Assembly: GCA_963678705.1 (NCBI GenBank)
Contig: OY783206.1
Span: forward strand, 24,377,807-24,441,806
Direction: 5' to 3'
Source of the DNA: Panorpa germanica
Lineage: Eukaryota; Arthropoda; Insecta; Mecoptera; Panorpidae
DNA length: 64,000 bases
The notes beneath the pieces were generated by a model. It ran no database searches. It worked only from the letters and a program-made list of their open reading frames with translations, and was not told the DNA's origin. Position 1 is the first letter of the stretch. Each line of letters opens with the position of its first letter. Made by a program: the position numbers and the translations under genes. Of this stretch, positions 10,194 to 21,571 are shown one piece after another.

Positions 10194-10447
10194 CCCAGTA
10201 AACATTTTGGAGCCACTGTGACATCATATTGAAGATGCGTCATGATTTTTTTGTCATAAAAGACTTCATTTATAGTTCAGTTTCTCACATTTTTTCATAT
10301 AAAATGTCTACTTTATCGGCTACAGATGGCGAAATTACTCCACCTGTCGGAATACAAATGAAGATAAAGTTGATGCGAACTATAATTGAAGTGAAATAGT
10401 GATAGAAACGTCACTAAATAGGGCACTTCACCAAATTGTTTACTGGG
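10194..10447. mobile_element. CCCAG-family MITE (copy 2)
   Basis: It lies in opposite orientation to the copy at 3406-3660. Ends are CCCAGTAAACATTTTGG and CCAAATTGTTTACTGGG. ATATA follows the right end and also occurs four bases before the left end (ATATACCTT|CCCAG), so the left border may carry four extra bases. The interior is nearly the same as copy 1, including GATGCGTCATGATTTTTTTG. Confidence 0.75.
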
Positions 10448-11254
10448 ATATAAATGGAACTTTTATAAAAACACAAGATAGTTTTTGAAGGGAAAGGTCT
10501 TACATTTGTGTTTCATTTTTTAAATTCATATTAATGTACATCAGATTAAGTTTATTGTGTGAAAATTTGAAGTCGATTGGAGTAAAACTGTTGGAGATAT
10601 AGAGTTTTAAGTCTTCACCTCTCTGGTCTGGTTTCGTCTTTCTTTGAAACGTTAAAACGCGTCTCACACTTAGCTTTTTCAGAGTCGGTGTCCTCTCTAG
10701 CTCAAAATCTACTGCACCGAACCTTTTGAAATTTTGCACACTCTTTCTTTACATAAATGCCGAGGTAACGCTGTCGAGTTTTTTTTTCAATTTTAATGTA
10801 TTTTAAAATAAAGTTTCTGATTTGTTTCATGGAAAACCAGTATTTTAACTTCTAAGTGCTGTAAAAAATCAATATAAAAGAAAACTCGACAGGTTAACCT
10901 GCAGAAACTTATTAACTAATTAAATCATTTTAGTCTTTTGATTTCAGATAATTCAGTGATGAGTTATGAGTGGCAGCGCAATGAAATTTTTTTTTGTGAC
11001 GTCTGCGGAGATTCGCTGTCAATGTTTCATTTCTTCATATTTTTTTATGAAAATTTCGCAATGCATTCTTTTAATTTTATTATATTATGTAGTAATTATA
11101 GAAATAATTATATATTAACTGTGTCGTCAAAAAACATTATCGAAAATATGCTTTTTTGTATCGACTTATACGCACTACTACGCTTTACCTAACCGAATCC
11201 TGCAAATGTAATGAACCCTCTCGCACACTGCAAGCGACAAAGCCGTCAAAAAAA
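10448..11254. other. Intergenic stretch with an inverted repeat
   Basis: Bases about 10500-10745 are less AT-rich and open for about 79 codons on the minus strand, but the peptide is unfamiliar and looks like repeat sequence. An inverted repeat (AGGTAACGCTGTCGAG at about 10761 against CTCGACAGGTTAACCT at about 10887) spans about 10760-10905 and may be a small TIR element. Bases 11207-11247 repeat the tract seen at 180-212. Confidence 0.45.
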
Positions 11255-11595
11255 AATTTGCTATATAACTTTTAATCCGTAAAAGATAGAAAGTTGAAAT
11301 TTTGAATATGTATTACGGTGATCAATTTTTGAAAATTAGAAAAGGGGGCAAAGGGTTTAGAAAATTATGGGGCCCGGTAGGAAACATTGGAGAAAACTCA
11401 AATTGCAAATATTTTATATTTTGTTGACAAAAAAATATATTTTTTTAGTCAGTTTATATGAAAAATTATTTGTTGTTATATGTAAAATTAATATAGAACG
11501 ATTTAAATATTTTAATTCAAAAATGGAATTAAAATTTGAAATGATATTCAATTCACACACAAAAGACAGTCCCTTGCGGCGGGGTTAAACTTTAG
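11255..11595 (+). mobile_element. Helitron H2, 5'-truncated copy
   Basis: It matches the 3' half of the family (AAAAGATAGAAAGTTGAAAT, GGGGCCCGGTAGGAAAC, AATTCACACACAAAAGACAG). It ends TTGCGGCGGGGTTAAACTTT with TTAG|T in place of CTAG|T, so both terminal hairpin and end are mutated. Confidence 0.65.
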
Positions 11596-12535
11596 TACAG
11601 CTATATTTCCGTTAACTTTTGGATGTTTAAATAAAAAAAAACTCATATGTACATATATTAACTTATATTTAATTCAAAAATTAAACCAAAACCCCCCTAA
11701 AATAAGTTTCCCATGTTTTCGCTCTGCTCACATATTCAAATTTTCTCTATTTGCTCACATATTGTCCCGTCTCGTTCTGTCCGTGTGATTTAAAATAATT
11801 ATCAAAATTACATGTTGACGAATAAAAATATTGTTAATAATTAATATGAGAATCCATCGGCTGGTTAATTATAGAGATAGAAAATCACAGAAAATAAAAC
11901 AAGGAGAGAGAAAACAGTGTTCAAATATATCGACTATTGATTCAAAATGGCGGCGACGTATCAGGCTTTTGTTAGAAGTGTAAATTGTTTTAGAATCTCC
12001 GTATTTTTGCATTTTTTAGGCCGTGTTCGCAAATTCAAGGTCAAATGGTCATTCGGCGATCCACTTCTCTCTTCTTGTTTTTAAAATATGGCAAATATTC
12101 AGCATGAATATTTGTCTAAATTTTTAACACATTCGTTTAAATAAAGTAAAAGTTACAGATAAGGCTAAAATTTTAAGATTGAATTGTTTAATATGTAGTC
12201 AAGAGCGCATGCGTATTTATTAGCTTGAAAGCGGGGCCTTTTACAGATAGCAGGTGTTAAAGGTTCGTAAAAACCTGACTGAAAAACTAACATTCACTAT
12301 TGCCAGAGCCTCCCGTGTGTTCTTACTTCAGTTAGACGCAAGCTTTTTCAAAAATTAGGTAAAATTACGAAATTCAAACTTTAAATAGATATATCTCCGT
12401 CAATTTTTGATATTTAATAAAATGTAAACACCAATATACATTAGTTAACATATATTTATTAAAGAATTAAAAATCGACTGATTAGGCTCATCCCTCGTTC
12501 TAGCGGGGCCAAAAGATTGTCGCTCAAAATTCAAG
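11596..12535. other. Intergenic stretch, nothing recognised
   Basis: Mixed AT-rich sequence without a supported gene. Some segments, such as about 11930-12060, are of moderate GC but open frames are short. Confidence 0.5.
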
Positions 12536-12613
12536 GTGGCGTTCATTGTTTTCGTCGATAATCGTGGTTTGGTGCTTCATGAATTCATTCCAGAGAGAAA
12601 GGCCACTCAATAA
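12536..12613 (+). pseudogene. Mariner transposase fragment
   Basis: One frame reads VAFIVFVDNRGLVLHEFIPE and then RKATQ before a stop. This resembles the segment around the second catalytic aspartate of mariner transposases, where a run of hydrophobic residues ending in D is followed by G-(I/V)-V-H-x-E-F-(V/L)-P. Only about 25 codons remain in frame. No terminal repeats could be assigned. Confidence 0.5.
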
Positions 12614-12739
12614 AGCACAAATTGGCACATTTTGAAGTGTTTCATGAGGAAGTCCATTACGAATATGGCCAGATTTGTGAAAGAACAATTCGTGAATTTT
12701 ACCTATTCGACTTAATGTGTACTTTCTGCGAGCCGAAGG

Positions 12740-13058
12740 AGCTTTCTTCTACTGACTTTTAATGAGTTGGAACCGCAAAAATAAATTTTGACCGAAGTTT
12801 TGAATGAATATTTTCTTGTTAAATTTCAATTTTTATATGACTAGGATATTATCGAATACTCTATATATTTTTAAGTCTTAAGCTTTTATCTTAAGTCTTA
12901 ATAATAAGTTTGAGAACCATAATAAAGGTTATAAAATTTATGACAGACACTTAGAAATGTTACCAGTCATATAAAATGGAATTTAGCTAGAAAATATATT
13001 CATTTTCAAAAGTTATTTTTGCGGTTCCAACTCATTAAAAGTTAGTGGAAGAAAGCTT
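12740..13058. mobile_element. MITE with about 50-bp terminal inverted repeats
   Basis: The left end, AGCTTTCTTCTACTGACTTT onwards (including GAGTTGGAACCGCAAAAATAA), is mirrored at 13008-13058. The two arms differ at roughly four positions. The inside is AT-rich and non-coding. No target duplication is obvious, and no second copy occurs in the window. Confidence 0.7.
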
Positions 13059-13427
13059 AAAATGTAGATACGTTATTCATCTAACTAATTGCAGCTTTAG
13101 ATTTTGATTCGCGAGGAGATACTCGGTCGAGTAAAATCGCCCCGTGAGAATGCTGTTTAACTTATATTCCTTCACAATCTTTCGCTCCCCTAAACCATAA
13201 CATAATATCAAATTAAAATGAACTGCTTTCTTGAATTATTAATAAAGTCAAACTCGAGTGATTGTTTTACCTAATTATGTCAATTAAGAAAATAACTAAA
13301 ACTGTATTTAATTAAAGGTATAAATAAATAATTAAGTAAATTTGTAATAAATAGGGATAAAATTGAAAATATCAGATAGTGAAGAAAGACAAACTGACAG
13401 AAACATAACCACACTTGTCAAATAAAA
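13059..13427. promoter_or_regulatory. Upstream region of the odorant receptor gene
   Basis: AT-rich sequence before the receptor start codon. No TATA box or initiator stands out reliably. The last bases before the ATG (TCAAATAAAAATG) have A at -3, a favourable context. Confidence 0.35.
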
Positions 13428-15668
13428 ATGTCGTCACTCGCTTTTGACGATTTTCAAAAAATAGTGGATTTCTTTAACACGGCGTCATCATTAGTGGGCC
13501 AGAGTGTAACTAATGAAAGTTGGTACAAATTTCCAAAATCAATTTACCGTTGGTTTTGTGTTATCTTTATTATAGCCTCTGCCGCAGGATCGCCACCATT
13601 TATAAAAGAAAATATAGGTGATTTAACAAAGATCGCTGAATGTAATGTACACACAGCTATTGTATTACAAGTCGGAACAAAAATACTGTACTACACAATT
13701 TTCAGAAAGAAAATGACAAATATAATACAACTTATAAAGAAATTTCGAGTCACGCATATACAAACCGATAAAGAATTTGACATATGTAAACTATGGACTG
13801 TAAAATCAAGGTTTGTTTCTCGACTATTTTTCTTTTGTTACTTGGGTACGATGGTGCCTGCTATTATTAGAGGATGGCTTACTCATGGATTACCCTATGC
13901 TCTCCAGTTACCGTATTTGTCTCATGATTTTTCTCCTGGTTACGAGATAAACTTTATTTATCAAATTGCTACGTTTTTTATGGGGATTAGTATGACATGT
14001 ATGATTGACGGTTTGCTCGCGGTGGCGCTGCAAGAAGCTTGCCTTCAGTTTGACATTATACAAGAGAAGTTGTCTTTTCTTGGAAGTAAATGTAATAAAG
14101 GAAATTACACGGAGAAGGACCAGTTGAAGGATCTTCACGACCTTCATGTGATGCACTTGGAAAGCAATGAGTAAGATACTAATCTAATTTACTATTACAT
14201 ATTGGTGGCTTGTTATTTTATTCATCCGGTTTTCAAAATAGAATATGCAAACTGATTGTGCATTTTGCTTCTTGGGCTTTTGAAATGGGATTGTGTACTC
14301 ATTTTTTATGGATCGATTTTTCAATTGTAGATTTAAATTGATGTTATTAAATGTGTATTGGCGTTTTCATTTTAATAAATATCTAAATATTGATGGAGAG
14401 ATATAACAATCAAAAATTTGAATTTTAGTTTTAGCGCTACAGATGTTTTCCTTTTGCTAATTAAAAGGGTAAGCATTTAGAAAATTTGACTTCAGTAAAC
14501 GACGTCATTGCTTCCTCGCCTTCTTCCCCACTACCATTTGCCTTCCTATCACTGTTATCCCGGCAGTTCATTCTCGCCGAGACAGGTGAAATCGAGTGTG
14601 TACAGCAGGTCTCGCATCGTATTGGCCTGTCGGCTGATGAACGGTCTTGTGACACAAGTCAAAGGAAACGAGGTGAGACTAATAACTATGTTTATTCCCG
14701 GCACAATGACAAATGTCTGCCGAGAGTGAACTGCCGGCATAAAACAATAGAAGTGCGAAAAAGATGCAGTATTAGACGTCAAAACTATAGCAGCTGGTTC
14801 ATCAACACATGATGTTTCAATATAATGTCGTGATATAAAATGAAAAATAAATAACATACTTATTATATTCTAACAAGTTCGTGACGTCATCAACTACTAG
14901 TATAATAACCAGAATATTATGCACTAAAACAAAATTCAAATTTAAATAGGTATCCTTCCTTCCTTCCTATATTATAATGTTCCAAGTGAAAGTTTATTTG
15001 GTTATATGTTTGTTTGTTTATATGTTTACGCGATTCGTATGGTGGCTCGAAAACGCGCATTTTCCTGAAAATTGTCTATTTCGTAGAGAAAAAAAATCTA
15101 AGACTTTTGGCGTCCTCAAATTTTCCCCTGAATTTCCTGAAAATTTGTATTTTTGGAAAAACTTAAAATTTTTTTTAAACTTTTTCCTTTTACTTTTTAA
15201 AGTTGACATTTTGCATATGTATTGCGGTGTTCAATGATAACATTTTTGGAAAAAGGGATGCGTTGAGAAAATAAGGGGGCTCGGTAGGAAACTTTGGATT
15301 GTGTAATAATTGAATATATTAAGAAAAAAATTCAAAAATTTTATTTGGGGGCACAAGGGCGGTATTAGCCGAGAGCAAAAATTGAACTAGAAAGTCGAAA
15401 TTTTGTATTTCGTTTAATTAATGGATTAATTTACAAATCGAAAAAAAATGTCCCAAATTTTGAAAAAAAGTTGGTCAAATAATGAACAAATTGAAAAAAA
15501 AAAAATTTTTTAGTCAATTTATATGAAAAATTATTTGTTTTTATATGTAAAATAACGAGTTAAATAATATTCCAATTTAAAAATAGAATTAAAATTTGAA
15601 ATGTAATTCAATTCACACAAAAAAGATAGTCGTCGCTTGTGACAGGGGTAAACTCTACTAGTTTATAT

Positions 15669-15700
<32 letters not shown>

Positions 15701-18625
15701 CCATCAATTTTTGGATATTTAAATTAAACACTCAATAAAGATTAAAGAATGAAAAAATCGACCCCTCAAAAATAAGTTCACCATTTAATTCTGATTACAT
15801 TTGCAGATATTTATATTTCATCAATGCGGCCTTCTCGGTGATGCTGTTTTCCCAGTTCGCTTCGAGCACTTTTGTTATTACCAACCTGCTGATAAACGTG
15901 TCCACGGTAAGTTGATTATAATCATGGTAATTATAACAATGGATTATGTACGCATGCGCAGTAATGACTTTTTTAAATGAGCCAGACTTGTTTGAGCCTG
16001 CATCGAATGGTTCTTCGCTATTTTTTGTAACTTGTTCTTACCAAATACACGAATTTATCACCGTACATAGTTGTTAAATATTTATTTTAGTCAATTTGTG
16101 GACAAAAACAATAATTATTAGTTATATTAAATGTTCACATAAATTTATTTGATTTTATAAATAAGTATTTGCAAGTAATTTTTAATTCTCTTCTTAAAAA
16201 CTTGCTTTAAATAAAATCTCATTCCCACTCATTGCTTTGATATTAAATTTACGTTTTTATTGAATATTTTAATCTTGATTTCAGGTTTTCAGAATATGCA
16301 CTGCTTGTCACATTCGTGTTTTAATTTGAGTTTAGTTAATTTAGTTGGTGCGCATGCCTTGTTAGGTACTAGTAAATTTTGACAGTTCGACAGTTGCACA
16401 AAATTGAATGTGGAATACTTAAAATTGCTGCTCTTAATAACAATTAGTAATAGAAATTGTTTTTACTGCTTCAGTTTTGACAAACTGACATTGAACTTCT
16501 TTTAAAAATAAATCCAACTGCATTTTGGAGGTTATAATATAATATAGTTTTTTCTAATTTAGAACATTAGATTAGACCTTGTAAGATTCTAAAAAAATCT
16601 GAGAAAACTTAAATAAATTTTAAATTAGAAATGGTGCAGGGAATGACTATGTATATTCCCATATGCTATACAATTTAAATTAAATACAAAATTAAAACAG
16701 TGAGTGGGAACGATATTAACCGACCGGGAAATTTAGGCACAACTTATCTTCGAATGATTTTCGACTCGCACCCCAATTTTAACAAGAGATGGTTACAAAT
16801 CAAGCGGCAAAATAGAAATTCAAATTTTTGATACAAATATTTTCATCAACTTTAGGATATTTAAAAGAAATAAAACTCCAATATATTATTATTATATATA
16901 TTTAAATCAATTATTAAATTTAAGTTTTCCTATTGAAATTAACATTCTTTTAACAGGCGAACGAGTATAACTTTGGCATGTACAGCCTTATCATTTCATT
17001 TTCCTGCCAGATTTTTTCATTGTGCTGGTTTGGTGAGCAGGCCCGTACTAGGGTAAGTGAGTTTTAACTTTATTTTTCATTTGCATATTCAATTTCCTGT
17101 CTAAACCGTTCATAGCTTTGTTACATCAATGCATTTCAACTAAACTTGTTAGTAAAAGTGAGGTTATGAATTTGAATAAGATTTATTACGATTTCAGATG
17201 AACAGTATGCTGTACGCAATGTATGACAATCACTGGTATGAACTGGCCCCATCGGCAAGGAAGGCATTGATGATTATGATGATTTGCAGTCAGAAGGAGT
17301 ACAGCGTCAGTGCGGGGGGTCTAATTAATTTGACCCTAGCAACTTACGTAGCTGTAAGTTATTAAACAATTAAAAATAACTTTAACGAGATCCTCGTGAA
17401 GTAGTAAAGAATGGAGAACTTGCTGAAACTTTATAAATTTTTTCTACGATAGTCAATAATTAATAACTTTTAAGAAATAATGTGTCCTTATTTTTTAGTG
17501 GTCGATTTTTCAATTGTTGATTGAAATTGATGTTAATAAATGTGTATTGGTGTGTTCTAAAATACAAAGAAATATAAATTAAATTCTAAACTAAAAATGG
17601 TCCAGAGAATTATTACGCTTATTCCCATATGTTATACAATTTAAATTAAATACAAAATTAAAACAGTGAGAGGGAATTATACTTTGCACATAGCATTGCA
17701 ATGGGCTTGTGTCCTATGTCTTAATTTCTATAAAAGTGTACTATATATGATAAAATGGGTTACTAGAACCTCAAATGTTCAATTCTTTTTTAATAACTCC
17801 TTATATGTTAAGAGATAGTAACAATTAAAAAAGTCATTTTGTCTCTTTAATTATTAAAGGGATTCAACGTTGTACACATTCCAAATGCATGTGACATCAC
17901 AATCCTTGTGTAAGGTTACCAACCTTACAGATCATAAATCTCTGCTATATATATTTATATATCAAAATATCAAATATTATTTACAGTTATTTCAAGGAAC
18001 AATCAAATTTCAATATTATGTCTGCCTTAGCAGGGTTAAATAAAATAAAAACTTATTATTCTTTGATTTGACTTGATTATTTGATTACCAACAGCTACAG
18101 AACATTACCACAGCACTGACTTACTCAACAAATAACTGACGTTAAAATGCATTTCACGTCATACAAATATGGCCGACCATTTCTAGCGCTTAAACTACAA
18201 TTCAAATTTTTAAATGCTATATCTCCGTCAATATTTATATATTTAATAAAATAGACACGCCAATACACATTTATTAACATCAATTTCTATCAACAATTGA
18301 AAAATCGACCACTAAAAAATGAGAATTCATTTAACTTAAATTCATCGAGCAGTAACCTATTACACATAAACCTAAACCACATGACAGTTTACTTCTTTGC
18401 CATTCTTGTTCCATTCATAATCACACGTTTAGTAAATGTGGCGTCATGAGGCAAACGTGATATATATCGACGGGATCAAAACCTCGCTAACGTTTAATGA
18501 CATTCTCAACATATGTTTACGGATTATAATTGTTATGGATACTGATTAATTTTTATTTCTTTTTGTTCCAGATAATGCGTTCAGCTTATTCTTACTACGC
18601 GGTAATGAAAGACTCAAGCAAATAA
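13428..18625 (+). CDS. Odorant receptor (insect 7tm_6 family)
   Basis: Five exons: 13428-14170, 15807-15906, 16957-17052, 17198-17353, 18572-18625. All have GT-AG borders and consistent phase, giving 382 residues and TAA. Insect odorant receptors are inverted seven-helix proteins that form ligand-gated cation channels with Orco in olfactory neuron dendrites. Exon 1 carries the N-terminal helices, with the family-like stretches SIYRWFCVIFIIASAAGSPP and FFMGISMTCMIDGLLAVALQ. Exons 2-4 encode YLYFINAAFSVMLFSQFASS, CQIFSLCWFGEQ and WYELAPSARKALMIMMICSQ, which match the conserved C-terminal half. The last exon gives the typical end IMRSAYSYYAVMKDSSK. Length is normal and the frame intact, so it is probably functional. 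Introns hold many transposons, including inverted MITE-A copies on both sides of the last exon. Ligand unknown. Confidence 0.93.
14253..14450 (+). mobile_element. MITE-A left-end fragment in receptor intron 1
   Basis: It runs from TTGGGCTTTTGAAATGGGAT through ATCGATTTTTCAATTGTAG and AAATATTGATGGAGAGATAT to TTTAGCGCTACAGATG. The element E copy follows directly. Confidence 0.6.
14455..14935 (+). repeat. Dispersed element E, copy 2 (uninterrupted)
   Basis: It corresponds to the split copy at 8770-9660 in reverse orientation. It is GC-richer than its surroundings and open for about 100 codons on either strand, but no protein family is recognisable. The site where the other copy carries a Helitron reads CATGATGTTTCAATATAATG here, without insertion. 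Confidence 0.6.
14965..15661 (+). mobile_element. Non-autonomous Helitron (family H2) in receptor intron 1
   Basis: The start is TCCTATATTATAATGTTCC. The 3' end carries a mutated hairpin (CGTCGCTTGTGACAG) and then GGGTAAACTCTACTAGT, so CTAG|T is shifted by three bases relative to other copies. An (AT)n microsatellite follows at about 15670-15700. It shares phrases such as TTCGTATGGTGGCTCGAAAA and CTATTTCGTAGAGAAAAA with the other copies. Confidence 0.7.
16620..16714. repeat. Repeat F copy 1 in receptor intron 2
   Basis: Contains ATTCCCATATGCTATACAAT and AAACAGTGAGTGGGAACG, repeated with few changes at 17590-17692. TCATTCCCACTCATTG near 16216 is the inverse of AGTGAGTGGGAA at about 16698. Repeat F may therefore be one end of a roughly 500-bp element with short inverted ends. 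Confidence 0.45.
17497..17692. repeat. MITE-A left-end scrap followed by repeat F copy 2
   Basis: 17497-17560 is the MITE-A left end (GATTTTTCAATTGTTGATTG, AATAAATGTGTATTGG). 17575-17692 is repeat F (ATTCCCATATGTTATACAAT, AAAACAGTGAGAGGGAA). A minus-oriented MITE-A begins immediately afterwards. Confidence 0.5.
17697..18340 (-). mobile_element. MITE-A copy with extra internal segment, receptor intron 4
   Basis: It begins TGGGCTTGTGTCCTATGTC and runs to TCGACCACTAAAAAATGAG. It contains an internal segment at about 17915-18120 (CTGCTATATATATTTATATA, CTTAGCAGGG, ACCAACAGCTACAGAACATT) that ordinary copies lack. The same segment occurs at 18884-19030 and 53684-53890, so it defines a subfamily. 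Confidence 0.7.
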
Positions 18626-18714
18626 ATAGAGAAGTACATTGTTGTTTAGTAGTACTCCAAACCAATAGTAGATCACTACTTTAAATTTAGTTGGGTTTCA
18701 AACCTTTAATTAAT

Positions 18715-19315
18715 GCCTTGGCCTCATTTTTCAGTGGTCGATTTTTCAATTGTTGATTGAAATTGATGTTAATAAATGTGTATTGGCGTGTCCTATTTCA
18801 TTAAATATCTAAATGTTGACGGAGATTTGTATGACGTGAAATGCATTTTAACGTTAGTTATTTGTTGAGTAAGTCAGTGCTCTGGTAATGTTTTGTAGCT
18901 GTTGGTAATCAAATAATCAAGTCAAGTCAGACATAATATTGGAATTTTATTGTTCCTTGAAATAGTTGTAAATAATATTTGATATTTTGATATATAAATA
19001 CATATAGCAGAGATTTATGAGCTGTAAGGTTGATAGCCTGTAAACTTGTCAGAGTTCTGTCAAGAATATATCTCTTTTACGCTCTGTTGTATAAAAGAGA
19101 TAGCAACATAGTGGACGTGAGATCACATGTCTTGGAATGTGTACAACGTTGAATCCCTTTAATAATTAAAGAGACAAAATGACTTTTTTAATTGTTAATA
19201 TCTCTGAACATATAAGGAGTTATTAAAAAATAATTGAACATTTGAGGTTCTAGTAACCCGCTATATCAATATATAGTACACTTTTATAGAAATTAAGACA
19301 TAGGACACAAGCCCA
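18715..19315 (+). mobile_element. MITE-A copy with extra internal segment, downstream of receptor
   Basis: It reads CCTCATTTTTCAGTGGTCG at the left and ACATAGGACACAAGCCC at the right. It is the mirror image of the copy at 17697-18340, including the extra segment. The two form an inverted pair of about 600 bp around the receptor's terminal exon. Confidence 0.7.
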
Positions 19316-20237
19316 TTTGTGGCTAATACATTGTTCACAGATTGGTTGTTGTTCTCTTTTGAATAATTATGAGTCTACTTATGAACAGAGTTATTCATTT
19401 TTTTAACAAAATTTACCAAATAATATATTTAATTTAACGAAATATTTCTATTAAAGGCTCTGTATGTTGTGAAAATTGTTATTCAAGATCTGATTTTTTT
19501 TGTGTACAGTGGATCTAAAATATGTTTAAAATAATTCTAAATTTAAAGTAAACAGTACAGTAAATAATTCTTTCTCGTACTCATTCTTTGTTATCAAATT
19601 AAATAAATGGTATAATGAGTAATTAACTAAAAAAAAACAAATTAATTTGTATTCATAAATATTTTTATTATTATTTCAATATATAAGATATTTTATATTT
19701 ATAAAACTTAAGTATTTATAACAAAATAGCTATGTAAAATACATATATATATATCGTAACGTCTGTTACAATATGTAAAAATATTATTTCTTCAATGTAA
19801 CAACTCTAACATATTTCTTATAAATAAATTATTACTAGAAGAAATTATATTTTCAAACAAATTTAAAATATTATTTCAATTTCTGTTAAATATATAGAGA
19901 GAGAGAATTTTTCACTGTCTCTGGAAACGTATGGTTATCTACATCTGGAAAAGATTCCACCTAAAAAAATTTCAATATTCTAGGTTCTTTTGCCGTCAAG
20001 AATTCGCGCCCCTACTAAACTCAAGTTTTGGTTTTACAATTATTGGTAAAGATACACTTCTATAATATACATACAAACACCAAACTTCAATATTATATCT
20101 ATTACGGAGTAGAAAGCGCCTAAAATTTTTTCCAGTTGTCATTAAAAGACCCCTTCCGAGCCACCATACAAAATTCATAACCAAACATAAAAAAAAACAT
20201 TTCATTTCGTGATAAACAATTTCAAATTAAATGTAAT
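19316..20237. other. AT-rich intergenic stretch
   Basis: No gene seen. About 20085-20200 has faint resemblance, on the minus strand, to the start of Helitron H2 (TTTGTATGGTGGCTCGGAA), too weak to call. Confidence 0.45.
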
Positions 20238-20812
20238 GTACCGCACACACTGGTGCGACTTAAACATGCGACATCCAACATTTATTTCATTCATAAGGTG
20301 ACATTATTTATATATGAGTGTACTAAATGTGTTGTACTTTTAACGTACCCTTACTTATGCTATTTTAAAAAATTCTAGGTAGTATTTTTATGAAACAAAA
20401 ATGTTTCAACCGTTCGACGGCACTTGTAAAAGGATTGTGATCTGAAGCTTATGGTCGAGTACCTGCTCAGTCTCTAGTATAATCTCAGTGTGTTGACGTT
20501 TTTTTTAGTTGTGTTTTGTAAATAAATAAAAATAATTGAAAATGGTGTTTAAAAGAACAAATGAAATTTGTATAAGTTTAATAAATTTGATTTGAAATGG
20601 GTTCTCTTTTTAACCGTACTGAACAATAGACCTTTGTCTATTGTGAAAGAACTGAGTTTTATTACGTTTTTTCTCTAAACATATTTTTTTCTAACGCATG
20701 TTGAACGAATTCATTCGAAATATGAAAACTTCAAACATGTAGACGTGTTGTACAACTTCATCCAACAAATGTTGGATGTCGCATATTGACGTCGCACCAA
20801 AGTATACAGTAC
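20238..20812. mobile_element. Element with about 48-bp terminal inverted repeats
   Basis: The left end reads GTACCGCACACACTGGTGCG, then GCGACATCCAACATTT. The right end, reversed, reads GTACTGTATACTTTGGTGCG, then GCGACATCCAACATTTG. The arms agree at roughly four positions in five. The 575-bp element has no clear coding region. No target duplication could be fixed, so the superfamily is open. Confidence 0.6.
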
Positions 20813-21571
20813 GTAAGATTGTTCAAAAAAAACAAATATTCTAAGTGGTATTAAACAATATTAAGGTAAAATAATTTATTTCAATTTTCACAAATAAATC
20901 TAAAAGCAAGAGGTAATATCCGAAGTAATAAACTGGCATAATATTTAATATTAATATATGATATATAATATAATCCTTAAAAACTAGCAAATATTTAGAT
21001 AAAATATATTTTTAGAAACAATCAACCGAAATGAGAGGAATAGTATATAGATACATAGGTTTTACAAAACAAAAATGAATTAGCAAAAGAAACACACTTC
21101 TGTTTTTGAAATCCAGATAATTCTATTTACATATTTAAAGGTTTCTGCATCAAAAACCTCGTAAGTCACTTTTATAGTATTACAATCGAATATGTCATTT
21201 AAGAACAAAATATAAACAATGTTTTTTGGTTTTTCAGAATAAATTTTGATAAAATAACAAATCTTAACACCTTGGTAATAAAGTGTAGTGTGTTCTTCAT
21301 CCACTCAAATTGTTTACACTCAAATTAAGGAGAATATAGAATAAACAATGTACAAAATCTTATTGTTTATTTTACATTTCAAACGATTACTTAAAATCTT
21401 TTCAGTTTTCAGCATTATAAACGTGCTAATAAAATAATAAAGTGATAATATCTATATAACACATAACATGTGTTATAAGTCCATTTAACTTAATGTCTAT
21501 TTCTCCCACCCGGCTAAAAACAAAAGTAGGAATGCCATCAATATGGTTAATATTTTGTGATGGTGATAATA
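20813..21571. other. 3' flank of the first SINA-like gene
   Basis: AT-rich. A 74-codon open frame on the minus strand (21080-21304, with VKICYFIKIYSEKPKNIVYI) has a pattern loosely like the beta-rich SINA substrate-binding part. It could be a decayed duplicate, but this is not secure. Confidence 0.35.

Noticed and set aside
10500..10745. 79-codon frame on the minus strand
   Set aside because: Starts at a plausible Met but the peptide is unfamiliar, lacks splice or polyadenylation context and sits between repeats.
14486..14857. 100-codon frames on both strands in receptor intron 1
   Set aside because: They belong to dispersed element E. The second copy does not keep the frames open.
20085..20205. 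Possible further Helitron H2 copy
   Set aside because: Only one short phrase (TTTGTATGGTGGCTCGG) is convincing; no end is present.
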